A DNA stretch of 64,000 nt from Candidatus Izimoplasma sp. ZiA1. Lineage in GTDB: Bacteria > Bacillota_I > Bacilli_A > Izemoplasmatales > Izemoplasmataceae. The notes under the pieces are model-generated. The model worked only from the letters and a program-made list of their open reading frames with translations. It had not been told where the DNA came from and searched no databases. Positions within the stretch are counted from its first letter, which is position 1. The number at the start of each line of letters is the position of its first letter. The position numbers were made by a program, and so were the translations under genes. Location: contig NQYJ01000004.1 of assembly GCA_002285055.1 (NCBI GenBank), positions 1 through 64,000 on the forward strand, written 5' to 3'. Shown here piece by piece: positions 16,444 through 26,866 of this stretch.

Positions 16444-17695
16444 ATATGATTAACTTATTAGTGTTACTCACATATTTATCAATATTAAACTTTCTTTTTA
16501 AACCGGCTTGATTCATATATCTTATCTTTCCAAAAATATCTCTATCCTTCCAAGCACGATCATGTTTCCCAAACACCCATGCAACTCCACAGTATCCATT
16601 TGGAGTATTACCATCAAGGAAATAATAATTATTTAAATAGATAATAGTTTGATATGCTTCTTGATATGTTTTAGACCACTGAATAATTTTTTTTGCCCAG
16701 TACATACGCATGTAACCATGCATTTTTCCTAAATAAACCATTTCTTTCATTGCTGTATTAAAATATATATCGTGAGTTTTAAAGTTAATATAATCATCAA
16801 TAGTATATAAATATTCACGTTTATCATTTATATGAATATTCATTGATTGATACGCCCATTCATAAGTTATCCCTGTAAAAGTATGATAGTTATTATTATA
16901 AAATACAAAGTTATATGATAGTTCTCTTCTTATGACTAACTCTTCAAGAAATAATGAAGCATTATTAATTCCTGATGCAGCTACTTCGTTATAAATATAT
17001 AAAGGAGATATAAATCCATATTTAAGATATGGACTTAACTCACTAGTGTATGAAGTTGATGGATCATTTCTTTGAACATAATTCTTTAGTTTATAATCAA
17101 TAAAATCTCTTAAAATATCTTTAGCAGTTTGTTCATAATAAAAATTAGGCGCTAAGATATCAATATAGTCATTATAATATTCAATTTTAGCTTTGATTTT
17201 AGGTCTTATAGTTCTAGCACTATACTCCTCTTTGTTAGAAGCACTTATAACAGGAACTAAAACATTACTTTCAACTAAAGTAAATGATATTTGATTATTA
17301 TATAAAAAATTTTCTATCTCATTTTCAATCAATAAATGTTCTTTTAGGTAAGCTCGATCTTTAAACACAATAGCGCTCTTTTTTAACAAATCATAAAATT
17401 GATTTGATGTTTCTTCAAAGTAAAATATATTGTTAGAGTATTTAGACAAAAAACCTTTAAACCCTCTAATCCCTTCGTTAAAGAATTTATTGTTACGTTC
17501 GTTAGCTTCTTTTTGTCTAAATAAGATAATTTGTAACTCACTACTAAGTTCTTTTGCCATGTTTATAGCTTTTAGTAAACCGTGATTGTAGTGTATTCTA
17601 AAAGCATCACTCATTAGATAAGTGATTGTTCCTTTATTATCAAAATTTAGAACTTCAAAAAATCTTGATGGATATATTGTTTTTAAGTTGTTCAT
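16442..17695 (-). CDS. Class II deoxyribodipyrimidine photolyase
   Basis: This FAD enzyme splits cyclobutane pyrimidine dimers in DNA using light. Class II signatures are clear in the C-terminal half: SELSPYLKYGFISP, ELVIRRELSYNFVFYN, MKEMVYLGKMHGYMRMYWAK, FLDGNTPNGY and VAWVFGKHDRAWKDRDIFGK. The N-terminal antenna half begins after about residue 20. At 417 residues it is a little short of the usual 440-470, mainly at the N-terminus. A possible site (GGAGGG) precedes the ATG. It stands alone, convergent with the pyrophosphatase-like gene. Confidence 0.92.
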   Translation of the reverse strand: MNNLKTIYPSRFFEVLNFDNKGTITYLMSDAFRIHYNHGLLKAINMAKELSSELQIILFRQKEANERNNKFFNEGIRGFKGFLSKYSNNIFYFEETSNQFYDLLKKSAIVFKDRAYLKEHLLIENEIENFLYNNQISFTLVESNVLVPVISASNKEEYSARTIRPKIKAKIEYYNDYIDILAPNFYYEQTAKDILRDFIDYKLKNYVQRNDPSTSYTSELSPYLKYGFISPLYIYNEVAASGINNASLFLEELVIRRELSYNFVFYNNNYHTFTGITYEWAYQSMNIHINDKREYLYTIDDYINFKTHDIYFNTAMKEMVYLGKMHGYMRMYWAKKIIQWSKTYQEAYQTIIYLNNYYFLDGNTPNGYCGVAWVFGKHDRAWKDRDIFGKIRYMNQAGLKRKFNIDKYVSNTNKLII

Positions 17696-17864
17696 AGATA
17701 CCCTCCAATAATGATTTATTTACTTAATTATATCATTAACCTAACAAACAAGTTACGCACTTGCTTTATTCTAAGAATAAAGCTATACATAAATAGATAT
17801 TGTGGTATAATATGTTGTCCATAAAACAAACTAACAGTAATACCTGTTTAGAAAAGAGGAAACA

Positions 17865-19454
17865 ATGTTAAAAATCGATCAACTAAAAGTGAATATCGAT
17901 AATGAAACTACTGATTTGACTATTGCTATATCTAAAAAGCTTAGAATCGGTGTTAATGATATTAATAGTTATAAAGTTTTAAAAAGATCAATTGATGCTA
18001 GAAAAAAACAAGAAATATATTTTGTTTTTAGTGTTTTAGCAAACGTAAAAAATGAAAGTAATTTTTTACAAAAGAAAATCCCTAATGTAGAAATTTACAA
18101 CAAAGTAGAAGAAGAGTTTATTGATAAATCTCTTAAGTATGATAAAACTAAAAAAATCGCTATTATCGGTTTTGGACCTGCGGGGATGTTTAGTGCTTTA
18201 AGATTTGCTGATGCTAATATAAAAGTTACTGTCTTTGAACGTGGTGAAGCAGTTGATGATAGAACTGAAACTATTAATAGGTTCAGAAATAGAGGTATTT
18301 TAAATCCTGAATCAAATGTACAATTTGGTGAGGGTGGAGCTGGAACTTTTTCTGATGGAAAATTAACTAATAGAAGCAAAGATATCAGAGGAAAATATTT
18401 ATTTGAACATTTTGTTAAAGCCGGTGCTCCTGAGGAAATTATGTATGTCCATAACCCTCATATTGGTACAGATAAACTAGTAGAAGTTGTTAGAAATATT
18501 AGAAAAGAAGTTGAGTCAAAGGGTTCTGTCGTTAATTTTAATAGTAAAGTAACTAACATTACAAAAAATAGTAAAAAAATCGTTTTAACAGTTAATGATG
18601 CTAAAGAAGAATTTGATTATGTTATTTTAGCAACAGGTCATAGTGCTAGAGATACAATTGAAATGCTTTATAATAACGACATTGAAGTAGTTCAAAAACC
18701 ATTCGCAGTTGGATTTAGAATTGAACATCATCAAACAATGATAAATAAAGCACAGTTTGGAGTTAATTATAAACATAAAAAACTTGGGGCTGCTGAATAC
18801 AAACTAACACATCAAACAAATAAAAACAGAGGTGTTTACACATTCTGTATGTGTCCTGGTGGCGTTGTTATGCCTGCTTCTTCAGAATTAGGTTTACTTG
18901 CAGTTAATGGGATGAGTGAATATAAAAGAAGTAAAGTTAATGCTAATAGTGCCTTATTAGTTAATGTAAATGAATCAGATTTTTTAAGTGATCATCCACT
19001 TGCGGGTATTGCTTATCAAAGAGAGATTGAAAAGAAAGCATTTGAACTTGGGGGTAGTGATTATAAAGCTCCAGTTCAAACAGTTAAAGACTTTTTAGAT
19101 AATAAACCTACAACTAAGTTAGGTAGTGTTATGCCTAGTTATTCAATAGGTGTAAAATATGCTAACTTAAGATCAATATATTCAGAAAGTATAAATGAAG
19201 CTTTTGTTGAAGCTTTCACTAAACTAGGTAACAAACTTAAAGGGTTTAATAGTGATGATGCCTTACTTACTGGAATTGAATCTAGATCATCATCTCCGGT
19301 AAGAATTTTAAGAGATAAGGAAACATTAGAAAGTACAAACCTAACTAATTTTTACCCAACTGGTGAAGGTGCTGGTTATGCAGGCGGGATTGTATCTGCA
19401 GGAATTGATGGAATTAAAGTAGCAGAATCAATATTAAATAAAATTAAAAAATAG
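17865..19454 (+). CDS. FAD-dependent dehydrogenase of the COG2509 type
   Basis: The N-terminal ~90 residues form a small alpha/beta domain rich in Lys and Ile. The dinucleotide-binding GFGPAGMF (102-109) with VTVFERGE follows, then QFGEGGAGTFSDGKL and, near the end, GEGAGYAGGIVSAGIDGIK, which closes the FAD site. This matches the widespread uncharacterised FAD-dependent dehydrogenase family of about 530 residues. CMCPGG near residue 328 supplies a cysteine pair often seen in the family. No substrate is known. A TATAAT-type box lies about 60 bases upstream and AAAGAGG precedes the ATG; the gene is monocistronic. Confidence 0.8.
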   Translation: MLKIDQLKVNIDNETTDLTIAISKKLRIGVNDINSYKVLKRSIDARKKQEIYFVFSVLANVKNESNFLQKKIPNVEIYNKVEEEFIDKSLKYDKTKKIAIIGFGPAGMFSALRFADANIKVTVFERGEAVDDRTETINRFRNRGILNPESNVQFGEGGAGTFSDGKLTNRSKDIRGKYLFEHFVKAGAPEEIMYVHNPHIGTDKLVEVVRNIRKEVESKGSVVNFNSKVTNITKNSKKIVLTVNDAKEEFDYVILATGHSARDTIEMLYNNDIEVVQKPFAVGFRIEHHQTMINKAQFGVNYKHKKLGAAEYKLTHQTNKNRGVYTFCMCPGGVVMPASSELGLLAVNGMSEYKRSKVNANSALLVNVNESDFLSDHPLAGIAYQREIEKKAFELGGSDYKAPVQTVKDFLDNKPTTKLGSVMPSYSIGVKYANLRSIYSESINEAFVEAFTKLGNKLKGFNSDDALLTGIESRSSSPVRILRDKETLESTNLTNFYPTGEGAGYAGGIVSAGIDGIKVAESILNKIKK

Positions 19455-19463
19455 GATATTAAA

Positions 19464-19498
19464 AAAGCTAGAAATCAGAAATGATTTCTAGCTTTTAC
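19464..19498. terminator. Bidirectional terminator before the purine operon end
   Basis: AAAAGCTAGAAATCA-GAAA-TGATTTCTAGCTTTT, shared by the FAD protein gene and the convergent guaA gene. Confidence 0.9.
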
Positions 19499-19517
19499 TT
19501 TATATAATATTAAGCGA

Positions 19518-21047
19518 TTATTCCCACTCAATTGTTCCTGGAGGTTTTGATGTAATATCATATACTACACGGTTGATACCTCTAACTTCATTGATAATTC
19601 TTGATACAGTATTATCTAAGAATTCATAAGGTAATCTAGAGAATGTAGCTGTCATAAAGTCTGTTGTGTTTGCACTTCTAAGCGCTGCAACAAACTCATA
19701 TGTTCGTTTATCACCCATAACTCCAACAGTTTTAACTGGTAATAACACTACAAATGCTTGTGAAACCTCATTGTATAAATTGTTTTTCTCTAATTCTTCA
19801 ATAAAGATATTATCAGCTCGTTGTAAGATATCAACTTTTTCCTCAGTAACTTCACCTAAGATTCTAATCCCAAGACCAGGTCCAGGGAATGGATGACGGA
19901 TAATCATGTTTTCTGGAATTCCTAAAGCTAATCCTACTTTTCTAACTTCATCTTTAAATAATTCACGTAAAGGTTCTAATAATTTAAAGTCTAAATCATC
20001 AGGTAATCCCCCTACATTATGATGTGATTTAATAGTTTCACTAGGTCCTTTAATTGATACAGATTCAATAACATCTGGATATATAGTACCTTGAGCTAAA
20101 AACTTAGCGTTTTTAAGTTTCTTTTGTTCTTCTTCAAAAACTTTAACAAACTCATTACCAATAGCTTTACGTTTTAGTTCAGGATCACTAATACCTCTTA
20201 GTTTATTAAAGAAGCGTTCTTTAGCATCCACTTTAATAATTTTCATATTAAAGTGTTTTTGATAAGTATCCATTACTTTTTGATCTTCTTTGTATCGAAG
20301 CAATCCTGTATCAACAAAGATACAAGTTAATTGATCTTTAATTGCACGGTGAATTAGCATAGCAGCAACTGATGAATCAACACCACCACTAAGTCCTAAA
20401 ATAACTTCATCATCTTGAACTGTTTCTTTAATGTTTGCGATTGTTTTTTCAATATAATCATCTAAGTTCCAGTTTTTAGTAGCGTGGCATACATCATCAA
20501 CAAAGTTTTCAATAATGTTTTTACCAAATTCTGAGTGTGTAACCTCAGGATGAAATTGAAGATTATAAATATCTAAAGTATTATGCTTTGCAGCTGCGAT
20601 TGCAGAAGGAGTAGTTGCTAGTAATGTAAAATCATTACTTAAACTATCAACATGATCACCATGACTCATCCAAACAATAGACTCTTTGTTTACGTTTTTG
20701 AATAAAACATCATCTTTAGCAATTGTTAATGTGCTTTTTCCATACTCTCTTTTATCAGAAGGACTAACAGTCCCACCCATTAAATACTGAGTAATTTGCA
20801 TCCCATAACAAATTCCTAAAATTGGTTTTCCTAAATTGTAAATTTCTTTATCAATATGAGGAGCATCAGTGTCATAAACACTATTTGGTCCACCTGATAA
20901 GATTATCCCTTTAACAAACTCATCCTTTAAATAATCAAGATCAACATTAAAAGGTACTATCTCTGAATATACACCCATTTCACGTACTCTTCTAGCAATT
21001 AATTGATTATACTGACTTCCAAAATCTAAAATTAATATTTTATCCAT
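19518..21047 (-). CDS. guaA: GMP synthase (glutamine-hydrolysing)
   Basis: GuaA aminates XMP to GMP. The class I glutaminase domain (1 to about 190) has ILGICYGMQ with the nucleophilic Cys and LQFHPEVTHS with the His-Glu pair. The ATP-pyrophosphatase domain has LGLSGGVDSSVAA, and the C-terminal dimerisation domain ends SKPPGTIEWE. 509 residues, full length. Its ATG overlaps the purD stop by one base (TAATG). It is the last gene of the ten-gene pur operon, which puts GMP synthesis under the same guanine riboswitch as IMP synthesis. Confidence 0.97.
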   Translation of the reverse strand: MDKILILDFGSQYNQLIARRVREMGVYSEIVPFNVDLDYLKDEFVKGIILSGGPNSVYDTDAPHIDKEIYNLGKPILGICYGMQITQYLMGGTVSPSDKREYGKSTLTIAKDDVLFKNVNKESIVWMSHGDHVDSLSNDFTLLATTPSAIAAAKHNTLDIYNLQFHPEVTHSEFGKNIIENFVDDVCHATKNWNLDDYIEKTIANIKETVQDDEVILGLSGGVDSSVAAMLIHRAIKDQLTCIFVDTGLLRYKEDQKVMDTYQKHFNMKIIKVDAKERFFNKLRGISDPELKRKAIGNEFVKVFEEEQKKLKNAKFLAQGTIYPDVIESVSIKGPSETIKSHHNVGGLPDDLDFKLLEPLRELFKDEVRKVGLALGIPENMIIRHPFPGPGLGIRILGEVTEEKVDILQRADNIFIEELEKNNLYNEVSQAFVVLLPVKTVGVMGDKRTYEFVAALRSANTTDFMTATFSRLPYEFLDNTVSRIINEVRGINRVVYDITSKPPGTIEWE

Positions 21048-22303
21048 TATTTCACCTCTAAAGCTTTATTTCCGATATCCTTGCGGTATATCAAATTATC
21101 ACATTGAATTGATTTTACATTATTATATGCAGTTATACAAGCATCTTTTAAAGTTTTTCCTTTGCCTCTTACAAATAAAACCCTACCACCATTTGTTAGT
21201 AGTTTATTTTCACTATTTTTTGTTCCCATATGAAAGATGTCAGAATAATTAACTTTACCTAAATCAATTAATACTTCTTTTTTGTATACTCCTGGGTATC
21301 CATCACTAGCCATAACAATGCCTAAGTGATGGAGATTATCCCAAATAGGAGTATAAGGAATATTATTAGTTAGATTATATATAAGTTCAATTAAGTCCGA
21401 TTTTAGTCTTGGTAGTAATATTTCTGCCTCTGGGTCACCAAATCTTGCGTTAAACTCAATAACTTTTGGTCCAGTCTTTGTATACATTATGCCACCATAT
21501 AAAAACCCGCTAAAAGATTTGTTTTCACTTTTTAAGGCTTTGATTGTTGGAATCATAATTTCGTCAATTGTACGTTGATACATTTCCTCACTAATCATTG
21601 GTACTGGAGAGTAAATACCCATACCACCAGTGTTAGGACCTAAATCGTTATCAAGTAAACGTTTATGGTCTTGGCTTGTAGGCATTGGAATAATTTTATC
21701 ATTATGGACAAAGGCCATTAAGCTAAATTCAATACCTTCTAAAAATTCTTCGATTAAAACATTACCTTTACCATATACACGTTGTTCAAGCATTAGTTTT
21801 AATGCAGTAACACATTCGTTTAAGTTTTCAGCGATAACAACACCTTTTCCACCAGCTAAACCATCAAATTTAATAACAAGTGGGAAGGTAACGCTTTTGA
21901 TATATTCAACAGCATCTAAATATGAAGTAAGGACTTCATATTTAGCAGTTGGTATATTGTAGGTCTTCATTATTTCTTTAGCAAATTCTTTACTAGATTC
22001 AATCATTGCGCTATCTTTAGTTGGTCCAAAGACTGTAATAGAAGTGTCACTAAAATAATCAGTGATACCTTTAGCTAAATACACTTCACTACCAGGAATA
22101 ATTAAATCGATGTTGTTTTTAATTGCGAATTCTTTTACTTTAAAAAAGTCAAAAGAATCTAGGTCAATATTTGTAGCTATATTTTTAGTTCCAGGATTAC
22201 CAGGGATACAGTATAAATTATTTAAGTGATTTGATTCACTAATTTTTTTGGCAATAGCGTGTTCCCTTCCTCCTCCACCAATAATTAATATATTTTTAAA
22301 CAT
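21047..22303 (-). CDS. purD: Phosphoribosylamine--glycine ligase
   Basis: PurD is an ATP-grasp enzyme joining glycine to phosphoribosylamine (GAR synthesis). It begins ILIIGGGGREHAI, and shows FPLVIKFDGLAGGKGVVIAE, GPNTGGMGIYSPVP and FNARFGDPEAEILLPR of the ATP-grasp core. 418 residues, normal length. Coupled to purH upstream and guaA downstream by one-base TAATG overlaps. Confidence 0.97.
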   Translation of the reverse strand: MFKNILIIGGGGREHAIAKKISESNHLNNLYCIPGNPGTKNIATNIDLDSFDFFKVKEFAIKNNIDLIIPGSEVYLAKGITDYFSDTSITVFGPTKDSAMIESSKEFAKEIMKTYNIPTAKYEVLTSYLDAVEYIKSVTFPLVIKFDGLAGGKGVVIAENLNECVTALKLMLEQRVYGKGNVLIEEFLEGIEFSLMAFVHNDKIIPMPTSQDHKRLLDNDLGPNTGGMGIYSPVPMISEEMYQRTIDEIMIPTIKALKSENKSFSGFLYGGIMYTKTGPKVIEFNARFGDPEAEILLPRLKSDLIELIYNLTNNIPYTPIWDNLHHLGIVMASDGYPGVYKKEVLIDLGKVNYSDIFHMGTKNSENKLLTNGGRVLFVRGKGKTLKDACITAYNNVKSIQCDNLIYRKDIGNKALEVK

Positions 22304-23835
22304 TAGTGTTTAAAGTGACGGTTACCTGTAAAAACCATCTTTATTCCAAGTTCATTACATGCTTTGATTGAATCTTTATCCCTAATACTTCCACCAGGTT
22401 GAATAATTTTTGTTACTCCATATTTACTTGCTAGTTTTACAACATCATCAAATGGGAAGAAAGCATCACTTGCAAGTGTAAGTTCTTCATTATGCCCATG
22501 TTCTTTTGCCCAGTTTAAAGCGATTAATGCAGCACCAACACGGTTCATTTGTCCAGCACCAACCCCAACAGTTGCCGTCCCTTTTGTGATTACTATTGCA
22601 TTTGATTTAACATGTTTACATGCTTTCATGGCAAATATCATTTCTTCTATTTCGTTATCAGTCGGTGTTAACGTAGTAGCAGTAGTAATCATTGATTTTG
22701 TTAATTCAAGTTGATCTACATCTTGAATTAATGCCCCACCATTAACTGTAACTATTTGTTTAGTAGTAGAAGATGATTTAGTTGTATCAAGTTTTAAGAC
22801 TCTTAAATTCTTTTTTGTTTTAAGTTCAACTAAAGCGTCATCATCATAGCTTGGGGCGATGATGATTTCTAAGAATATTTTATTTAATTCAAGTGCTAAA
22901 GCTTTAGTTACTTTTTGGTTTAATGAAATAATTCCCCCAAATATTGAAACAGGGTCAGAATTATATGCAAGGTTAAATGCATCTAATATATTATTACTTG
23001 AACCAATTCCACAAGGATTCATGTGTTTAAGTGCAACGGCAGTTGGTTCTTTGAATTCTTTTAGAATGTTGATAGCAACATTCGCATCTTGGATATTGTT
23101 GTATGATAATTGTTTACCATTTAAGATTTCTGCGTTTAATAATGAATAATCATCATTATCCATTTTGTATAAAGAAGCTTCTTGATGAGGATTTTCACCG
23201 TATCTTAATTGATTATCAAGTTCAAATACTTTTGTAAATGTTTTAGGATTATAAACAAGTTCATTTATTAAATAATTAGAAATATATGAATCATAAACTG
23301 CAGTTTTTAAGAAAGCTTTTAAAGATAACTCTTTTTTAAGCTCTAAGCTTGTTTCACCATGTTCCTTTATCTCTTTTACAACTCTTATGAAATCATCGTT
23401 ATCAGTGATTGTTGTAACGTATTTGTAGTTTTTAGCTGCACTTCTAATCATTGTTGGACCACCGATGTCAATTTGCTCAATTGCTTCATCAAATGTTGTA
23501 CCTTCTTTATTGATTGTTTCAACAAATGGATATAGGTTAACACAAACTAAATCGATAAAATCGATATTGTTTTCTTTCATGGCTTCTAAATGGGAAGGAT
23601 TATTTCTAAGTGCAAGTAATCCTCCATGAATCATTGGATGAAGAGTTTTTACTCTACCGTCTAATATTTCTGGACTTTTTGTATAGTCACTTACTTTTGT
23701 CACAGCTATGTTATTTTCTTCAAGTAATCTTTTAGTTCCACCTGTTGATAATATTTCATAATCTAGGTTGATTAATTCTTTAGCAAACTCAACAATTCCA
23801 GTCTTATCTGAAACACTAATTAACGCTTTTTTCAT
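22303..23835 (-). CDS. purH: Bifunctional AICAR formyltransferase / IMP cyclohydrolase
   Basis: PurH carries out the last two steps to IMP. The N-terminal cyclohydrolase (MGS-like) domain has ALISVSDKTGI and GRVKTLHPMIHGG. The AICAR transformylase domain has LRYGENPHQEA, LKHMNPCGIG, and the C-terminal FPFDDVVKLASKYGVTKIIQPGGS with GNRHFKH. 510 residues. Its ATG overlaps the purN stop by one base. Confidence 0.97.
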   Translation of the reverse strand: MKKALISVSDKTGIVEFAKELINLDYEILSTGGTKRLLEENNIAVTKVSDYTKSPEILDGRVKTLHPMIHGGLLALRNNPSHLEAMKENNIDFIDLVCVNLYPFVETINKEGTTFDEAIEQIDIGGPTMIRSAAKNYKYVTTITDNDDFIRVVKEIKEHGETSLELKKELSLKAFLKTAVYDSYISNYLINELVYNPKTFTKVFELDNQLRYGENPHQEASLYKMDNDDYSLLNAEILNGKQLSYNNIQDANVAINILKEFKEPTAVALKHMNPCGIGSSNNILDAFNLAYNSDPVSIFGGIISLNQKVTKALALELNKIFLEIIIAPSYDDDALVELKTKKNLRVLKLDTTKSSSTTKQIVTVNGGALIQDVDQLELTKSMITTATTLTPTDNEIEEMIFAMKACKHVKSNAIVITKGTATVGVGAGQMNRVGAALIALNWAKEHGHNEELTLASDAFFPFDDVVKLASKYGVTKIIQPGGSIRDKDSIKACNELGIKMVFTGNRHFKH

Positions 23836-24404
23836 TAGTTGTCCTCCAATATATTTTTTAATGTTTTTGAATATAATTCATATTCAAGTTCATGTACTTT
23901 TTGTTCATATGTTTCTAAGGTATCAGATTGATCAATTTTTATAATACCTTGTTCAATTATTTTACCAGTATCAACGCCTTCATCTACATAATGGATAGTG
24001 ATGCCACCATATTTTACACCTGATTCAAAAGTTCTTTTTATTGCATCTTTACCTTTAAATGAAGGAAGAAGTGATGGATGAACATTGATAATTTTATTTT
24101 TATATGTTTTAACAAAGTTTTCACTTAGGATTCTCATATATCCAGCTAAAACAATATAATCAATATTATGATTAGTAATCTGATTGATTATTTCTTGTTC
24201 ATAAGCTAGTTTTGATGAGTAATCTGAGGCGTTAAATTTAAAAGTAGGAATGTTTCTATCTAAAGCTTTTTTAAGTGATTTAGAATTTGGTTTGTCAGTA
24301 ACAAATAAAGATATATTAGCTTTTAAAAAACCAAACTTAATATTCTCATATATTTTATCAAAATTAGTACCAGTACCACTTGCGAAGATTGCAATATTCT
24401 TCAT
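23835..24404 (-). CDS. purN: Phosphoribosylglycinamide formyltransferase (PurN type)
   Basis: Uses 10-formyltetrahydrofolate to formylate GAR. The 189 residues show IAIFASGTGTNF, LAGYMRILSENFV, the catalytic NVHPSLLPSFKG (Asn-His) and YGGITIHYVDEGVDTG with the catalytic Asp. No formate-dependent PurT is seen in the window. Overlaps purM and purH ends by one base. Confidence 0.97.
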   Translation of the reverse strand: MKNIAIFASGTGTNFDKIYENIKFGFLKANISLFVTDKPNSKSLKKALDRNIPTFKFNASDYSSKLAYEQEIINQITNHNIDYIVLAGYMRILSENFVKTYKNKIINVHPSLLPSFKGKDAIKRTFESGVKYGGITIHYVDEGVDTGKIIEQGIIKIDQSDTLETYEQKVHELEYELYSKTLKNILEDN

Positions 24405-25429
24405 TAGATTATTTCTACTTTTTTAGAGGTATTAACGTTACCAATTACACGTGCTTCATAACCATGACTATTTAAGATTGCTAGTGATTCTTTTACATCT
24501 TCCTTAGCAACACTTACAACCATTCCAATGCCCATATTAAAGATATTATACATTTCACTAAGTTTGATTTTACCTAGTTTCATAATTAAATTAAAGATTG
24601 GAAGATTAGGTAGAGCATCTTTATTGATTAATACACCTTGATGTTCATTAAGCATTCTTGGAATATTTTCGATGAATCCACCACCAGTGATATGAGATAC
24701 TCCATGAACATTTATTTTTTCTAGAAGCTCTAACATCCCTTTAACATAGATTTTAGTAGGCGTTAATAGTGTTTTTCCAAGAGTGTCATCAAGTTCTTCA
24801 AAAGTACTGTTTAGGTTATAGTTATTGTCTTTAAAGAAGACTTTTCTAACTAAACTAAATCCATTTGAATGAACTCCTGAACTTTTTAAACCAATTAAAA
24901 TATCATCATCAGTTACGTTTTCTTTTTTTAACATTTTTGTTTTATCAACAATTCCTGTAGTAAAGCCAGCTAAATCATAATGATCCTCTTTATATAAGTC
25001 AGGCATTTCCGCAGTTTCACCACCGATTAATGCTGTTTCAGAGATTTTTAAGCCTTCACTTATACCTTCGATGATACTTTCAATCAAACTTGGTTCTGCT
25101 TTGTTTATTGCGATATAATCTAAAAAGAATAATGGTTTAGCTCCAAGGGTTACAATATCATTAACACACATCGCAACTAAATCAATCCCGATTGTATTAT
25201 GAATGTTTAGTTCTTGAGCGATTAGTAATTTTGTACCAACACCATCAGTACCACTGACTAAAACTGGGTTTTGAACATTATATGCAGATAAATCAAAAGC
25301 CCCTCCAAAATCACCAATATTACCTATTACACCTTTGTTTTTAGTAGCTTCAACATGTTTTTTAATGCGTTTAACAGATTCATAACCTCGTTCTAAACTT
25401 ACACCTGATTCCTCGTATTTATTACTCAT
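24404..25429 (-). CDS. purM: Phosphoribosylformylglycinamidine cyclo-ligase (AIR synthetase)
   Basis: PurM closes the imidazole ring to AIR using ATP. The N-terminal substrate region YEESGVSLERG, the DGVGTKLLIAQE loop, GGETAEMPDLY and the C-terminal ATP-binding domain (SHITGGGFIENIPRM) are intact. 341 residues. The ATG is ten bases after the purF stop with a GGAG site; its end overlaps purN. Confidence 0.97.
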   Translation of the reverse strand: MSNKYEESGVSLERGYESVKRIKKHVEATKNKGVIGNIGDFGGAFDLSAYNVQNPVLVSGTDGVGTKLLIAQELNIHNTIGIDLVAMCVNDIVTLGAKPLFFLDYIAINKAEPSLIESIIEGISEGLKISETALIGGETAEMPDLYKEDHYDLAGFTTGIVDKTKMLKKENVTDDDILIGLKSSGVHSNGFSLVRKVFFKDNNYNLNSTFEELDDTLGKTLLTPTKIYVKGMLELLEKINVHGVSHITGGGFIENIPRMLNEHQGVLINKDALPNLPIFNLIMKLGKIKLSEMYNIFNMGIGMVVSVAKEDVKESLAILNSHGYEARVIGNVNTSKKVEII

Positions 25430-25439
25430 TATTTCACTC

Positions 25440-26855
25440 CTAAAATTTTCCGTCTTTATTTGCTTCTTCTAAATTTTGGTAGATATATGTAGGGTATTTA
25501 CCACTAAAACATGATAAACACATTTTATCTCTATTTACTGCTTTTAAAATACCTTCTTTACTAATGAATGCAAGGGAATCAGCACCGATGATTTCTCTTA
25601 CCTCATCAACTGTATGACGACTTGAAATTAACTCTTCATAAGTAGAAGTATCAACACCATAAAAACAAGGATGTGTTATTGGTGGTGAGGCTATTCTCAT
25701 ATGAACTTCGAGTGCTCCAGCATCTTTTAACATCTTAATTATTTTTTTAGAAGTAGTACCTCTAACAATAGAATCATCAACTAAACAAATACGTTTATTT
25801 TCAACAATTGAGCGGATTGGTGATAATTTCATTTTTACACCTTTTTCACGTAAATGTTGACTTGGAGCGATAAATGTTCTACCAACATATTTATTTTTGA
25901 TTAATCCCATTTCATTTGGAATGTTTAACTCTTCACTAAACCCAACTGCAGCACTAATTGATGAGTCAGGAACTCCGATGATGATATCACAATCAACAGG
26001 AGCTTCTTTAGCTAAGATTCTACCAGCTTCTTTTCTAGAAGAATGGACATTAGTCCCTTCAATATCTGAATCTGGACGTGAAAAATAAATATATTCCATA
26101 GCACACATATTTTTATATGTTTTTTTAGCGTAATAATCACTTTTAAAGTTTCCATCTTGATCAATGATTAAGATTTCACCTGGATTAATATCACGAACAA
26201 ATGTTGCACCAATTACTTCAAAAGCACATGTCTCACTTGAAACAACATATCCACCATTAAGTTTTCCTAAACTAAGAGGACGTAAACTGTTTTTATCACG
26301 CATTATATAAAGTTTATCTTGGCTCATTGCTAAAAAGGCAAATGCTCCTTCAATTTTATTTAATGCTGATTTGATTGCTTCTAGACGATTTGTTTGTTTA
26401 TCCTTTTTGATTAAGTGAGCAAATATCTCTGTATCACTTGTTGATTGGAAAATTGAACCTTGATTTTCAAGTTGATGTTTTAATTCTTTTGAATTAACTA
26501 AATTACCATTATGGCATAACGCAAAATCACCAGTATGATGTCTAAATAGGAATGGTTGAACATTTTCAATTCCACCACCACCACTAGTAGAATAACGAAC
26601 ATGGCCAATAGCCATATTTCCTTCAAGATTTTTAAGGTTTTGCTCATTAAATACTTCAGTGACTAGTCCTTCACCTCTGATTTTATAAAAGGCTTCAGTA
26701 TTACTACTAATAATCCCACAACCCTCTTGACCACGATGTTGCAAGGAATGAAGTCCATAATACATGACTTCAGAAGCATTTTTGACGTTTATAACTCCAA
26801 AAACACCACATTCCTCATTAGGTAATTCATTATAAAATATCTCAATTTCACTCAT
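25440..26855 (-). CDS. purF: Amidophosphoribosyltransferase
   Basis: PurF makes phosphoribosylamine from PRPP and glutamine, the committed step of purine synthesis. An in-frame ATG at 26864 is fused to the ribosome site (TAAGG overlapping the purC stop), so the second ATG at 26855, eight bases away, is the better start. It gives a 15-residue propeptide before the catalytic CGVFGV (Cys16), as in Bacillus PurF. The PRTase domain has CLVDDSIVRGTTS. The C-terminal DKMCLSCFSGKYP matches cysteines that bind the 4Fe-4S cluster in the Bacillus type. Confidence 0.95.
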   Translation of the reverse strand: MSEIEIFYNELPNEECGVFGVINVKNASEVMYYGLHSLQHRGQEGCGIISSNTEAFYKIRGEGLVTEVFNEQNLKNLEGNMAIGHVRYSTSGGGGIENVQPFLFRHHTGDFALCHNGNLVNSKELKHQLENQGSIFQSTSDTEIFAHLIKKDKQTNRLEAIKSALNKIEGAFAFLAMSQDKLYIMRDKNSLRPLSLGKLNGGYVVSSETCAFEVIGATFVRDINPGEILIIDQDGNFKSDYYAKKTYKNMCAMEYIYFSRPDSDIEGTNVHSSRKEAGRILAKEAPVDCDIIIGVPDSSISAAVGFSEELNIPNEMGLIKNKYVGRTFIAPSQHLREKGVKMKLSPIRSIVENKRICLVDDSIVRGTTSKKIIKMLKDAGALEVHMRIASPPITHPCFYGVDTSTYEELISSRHTVDEVREIIGADSLAFISKEGILKAVNRDKMCLSCFSGKYPTYIYQNLEEANKDGKF

Positions 26856-26866
26856 TGATATCATCC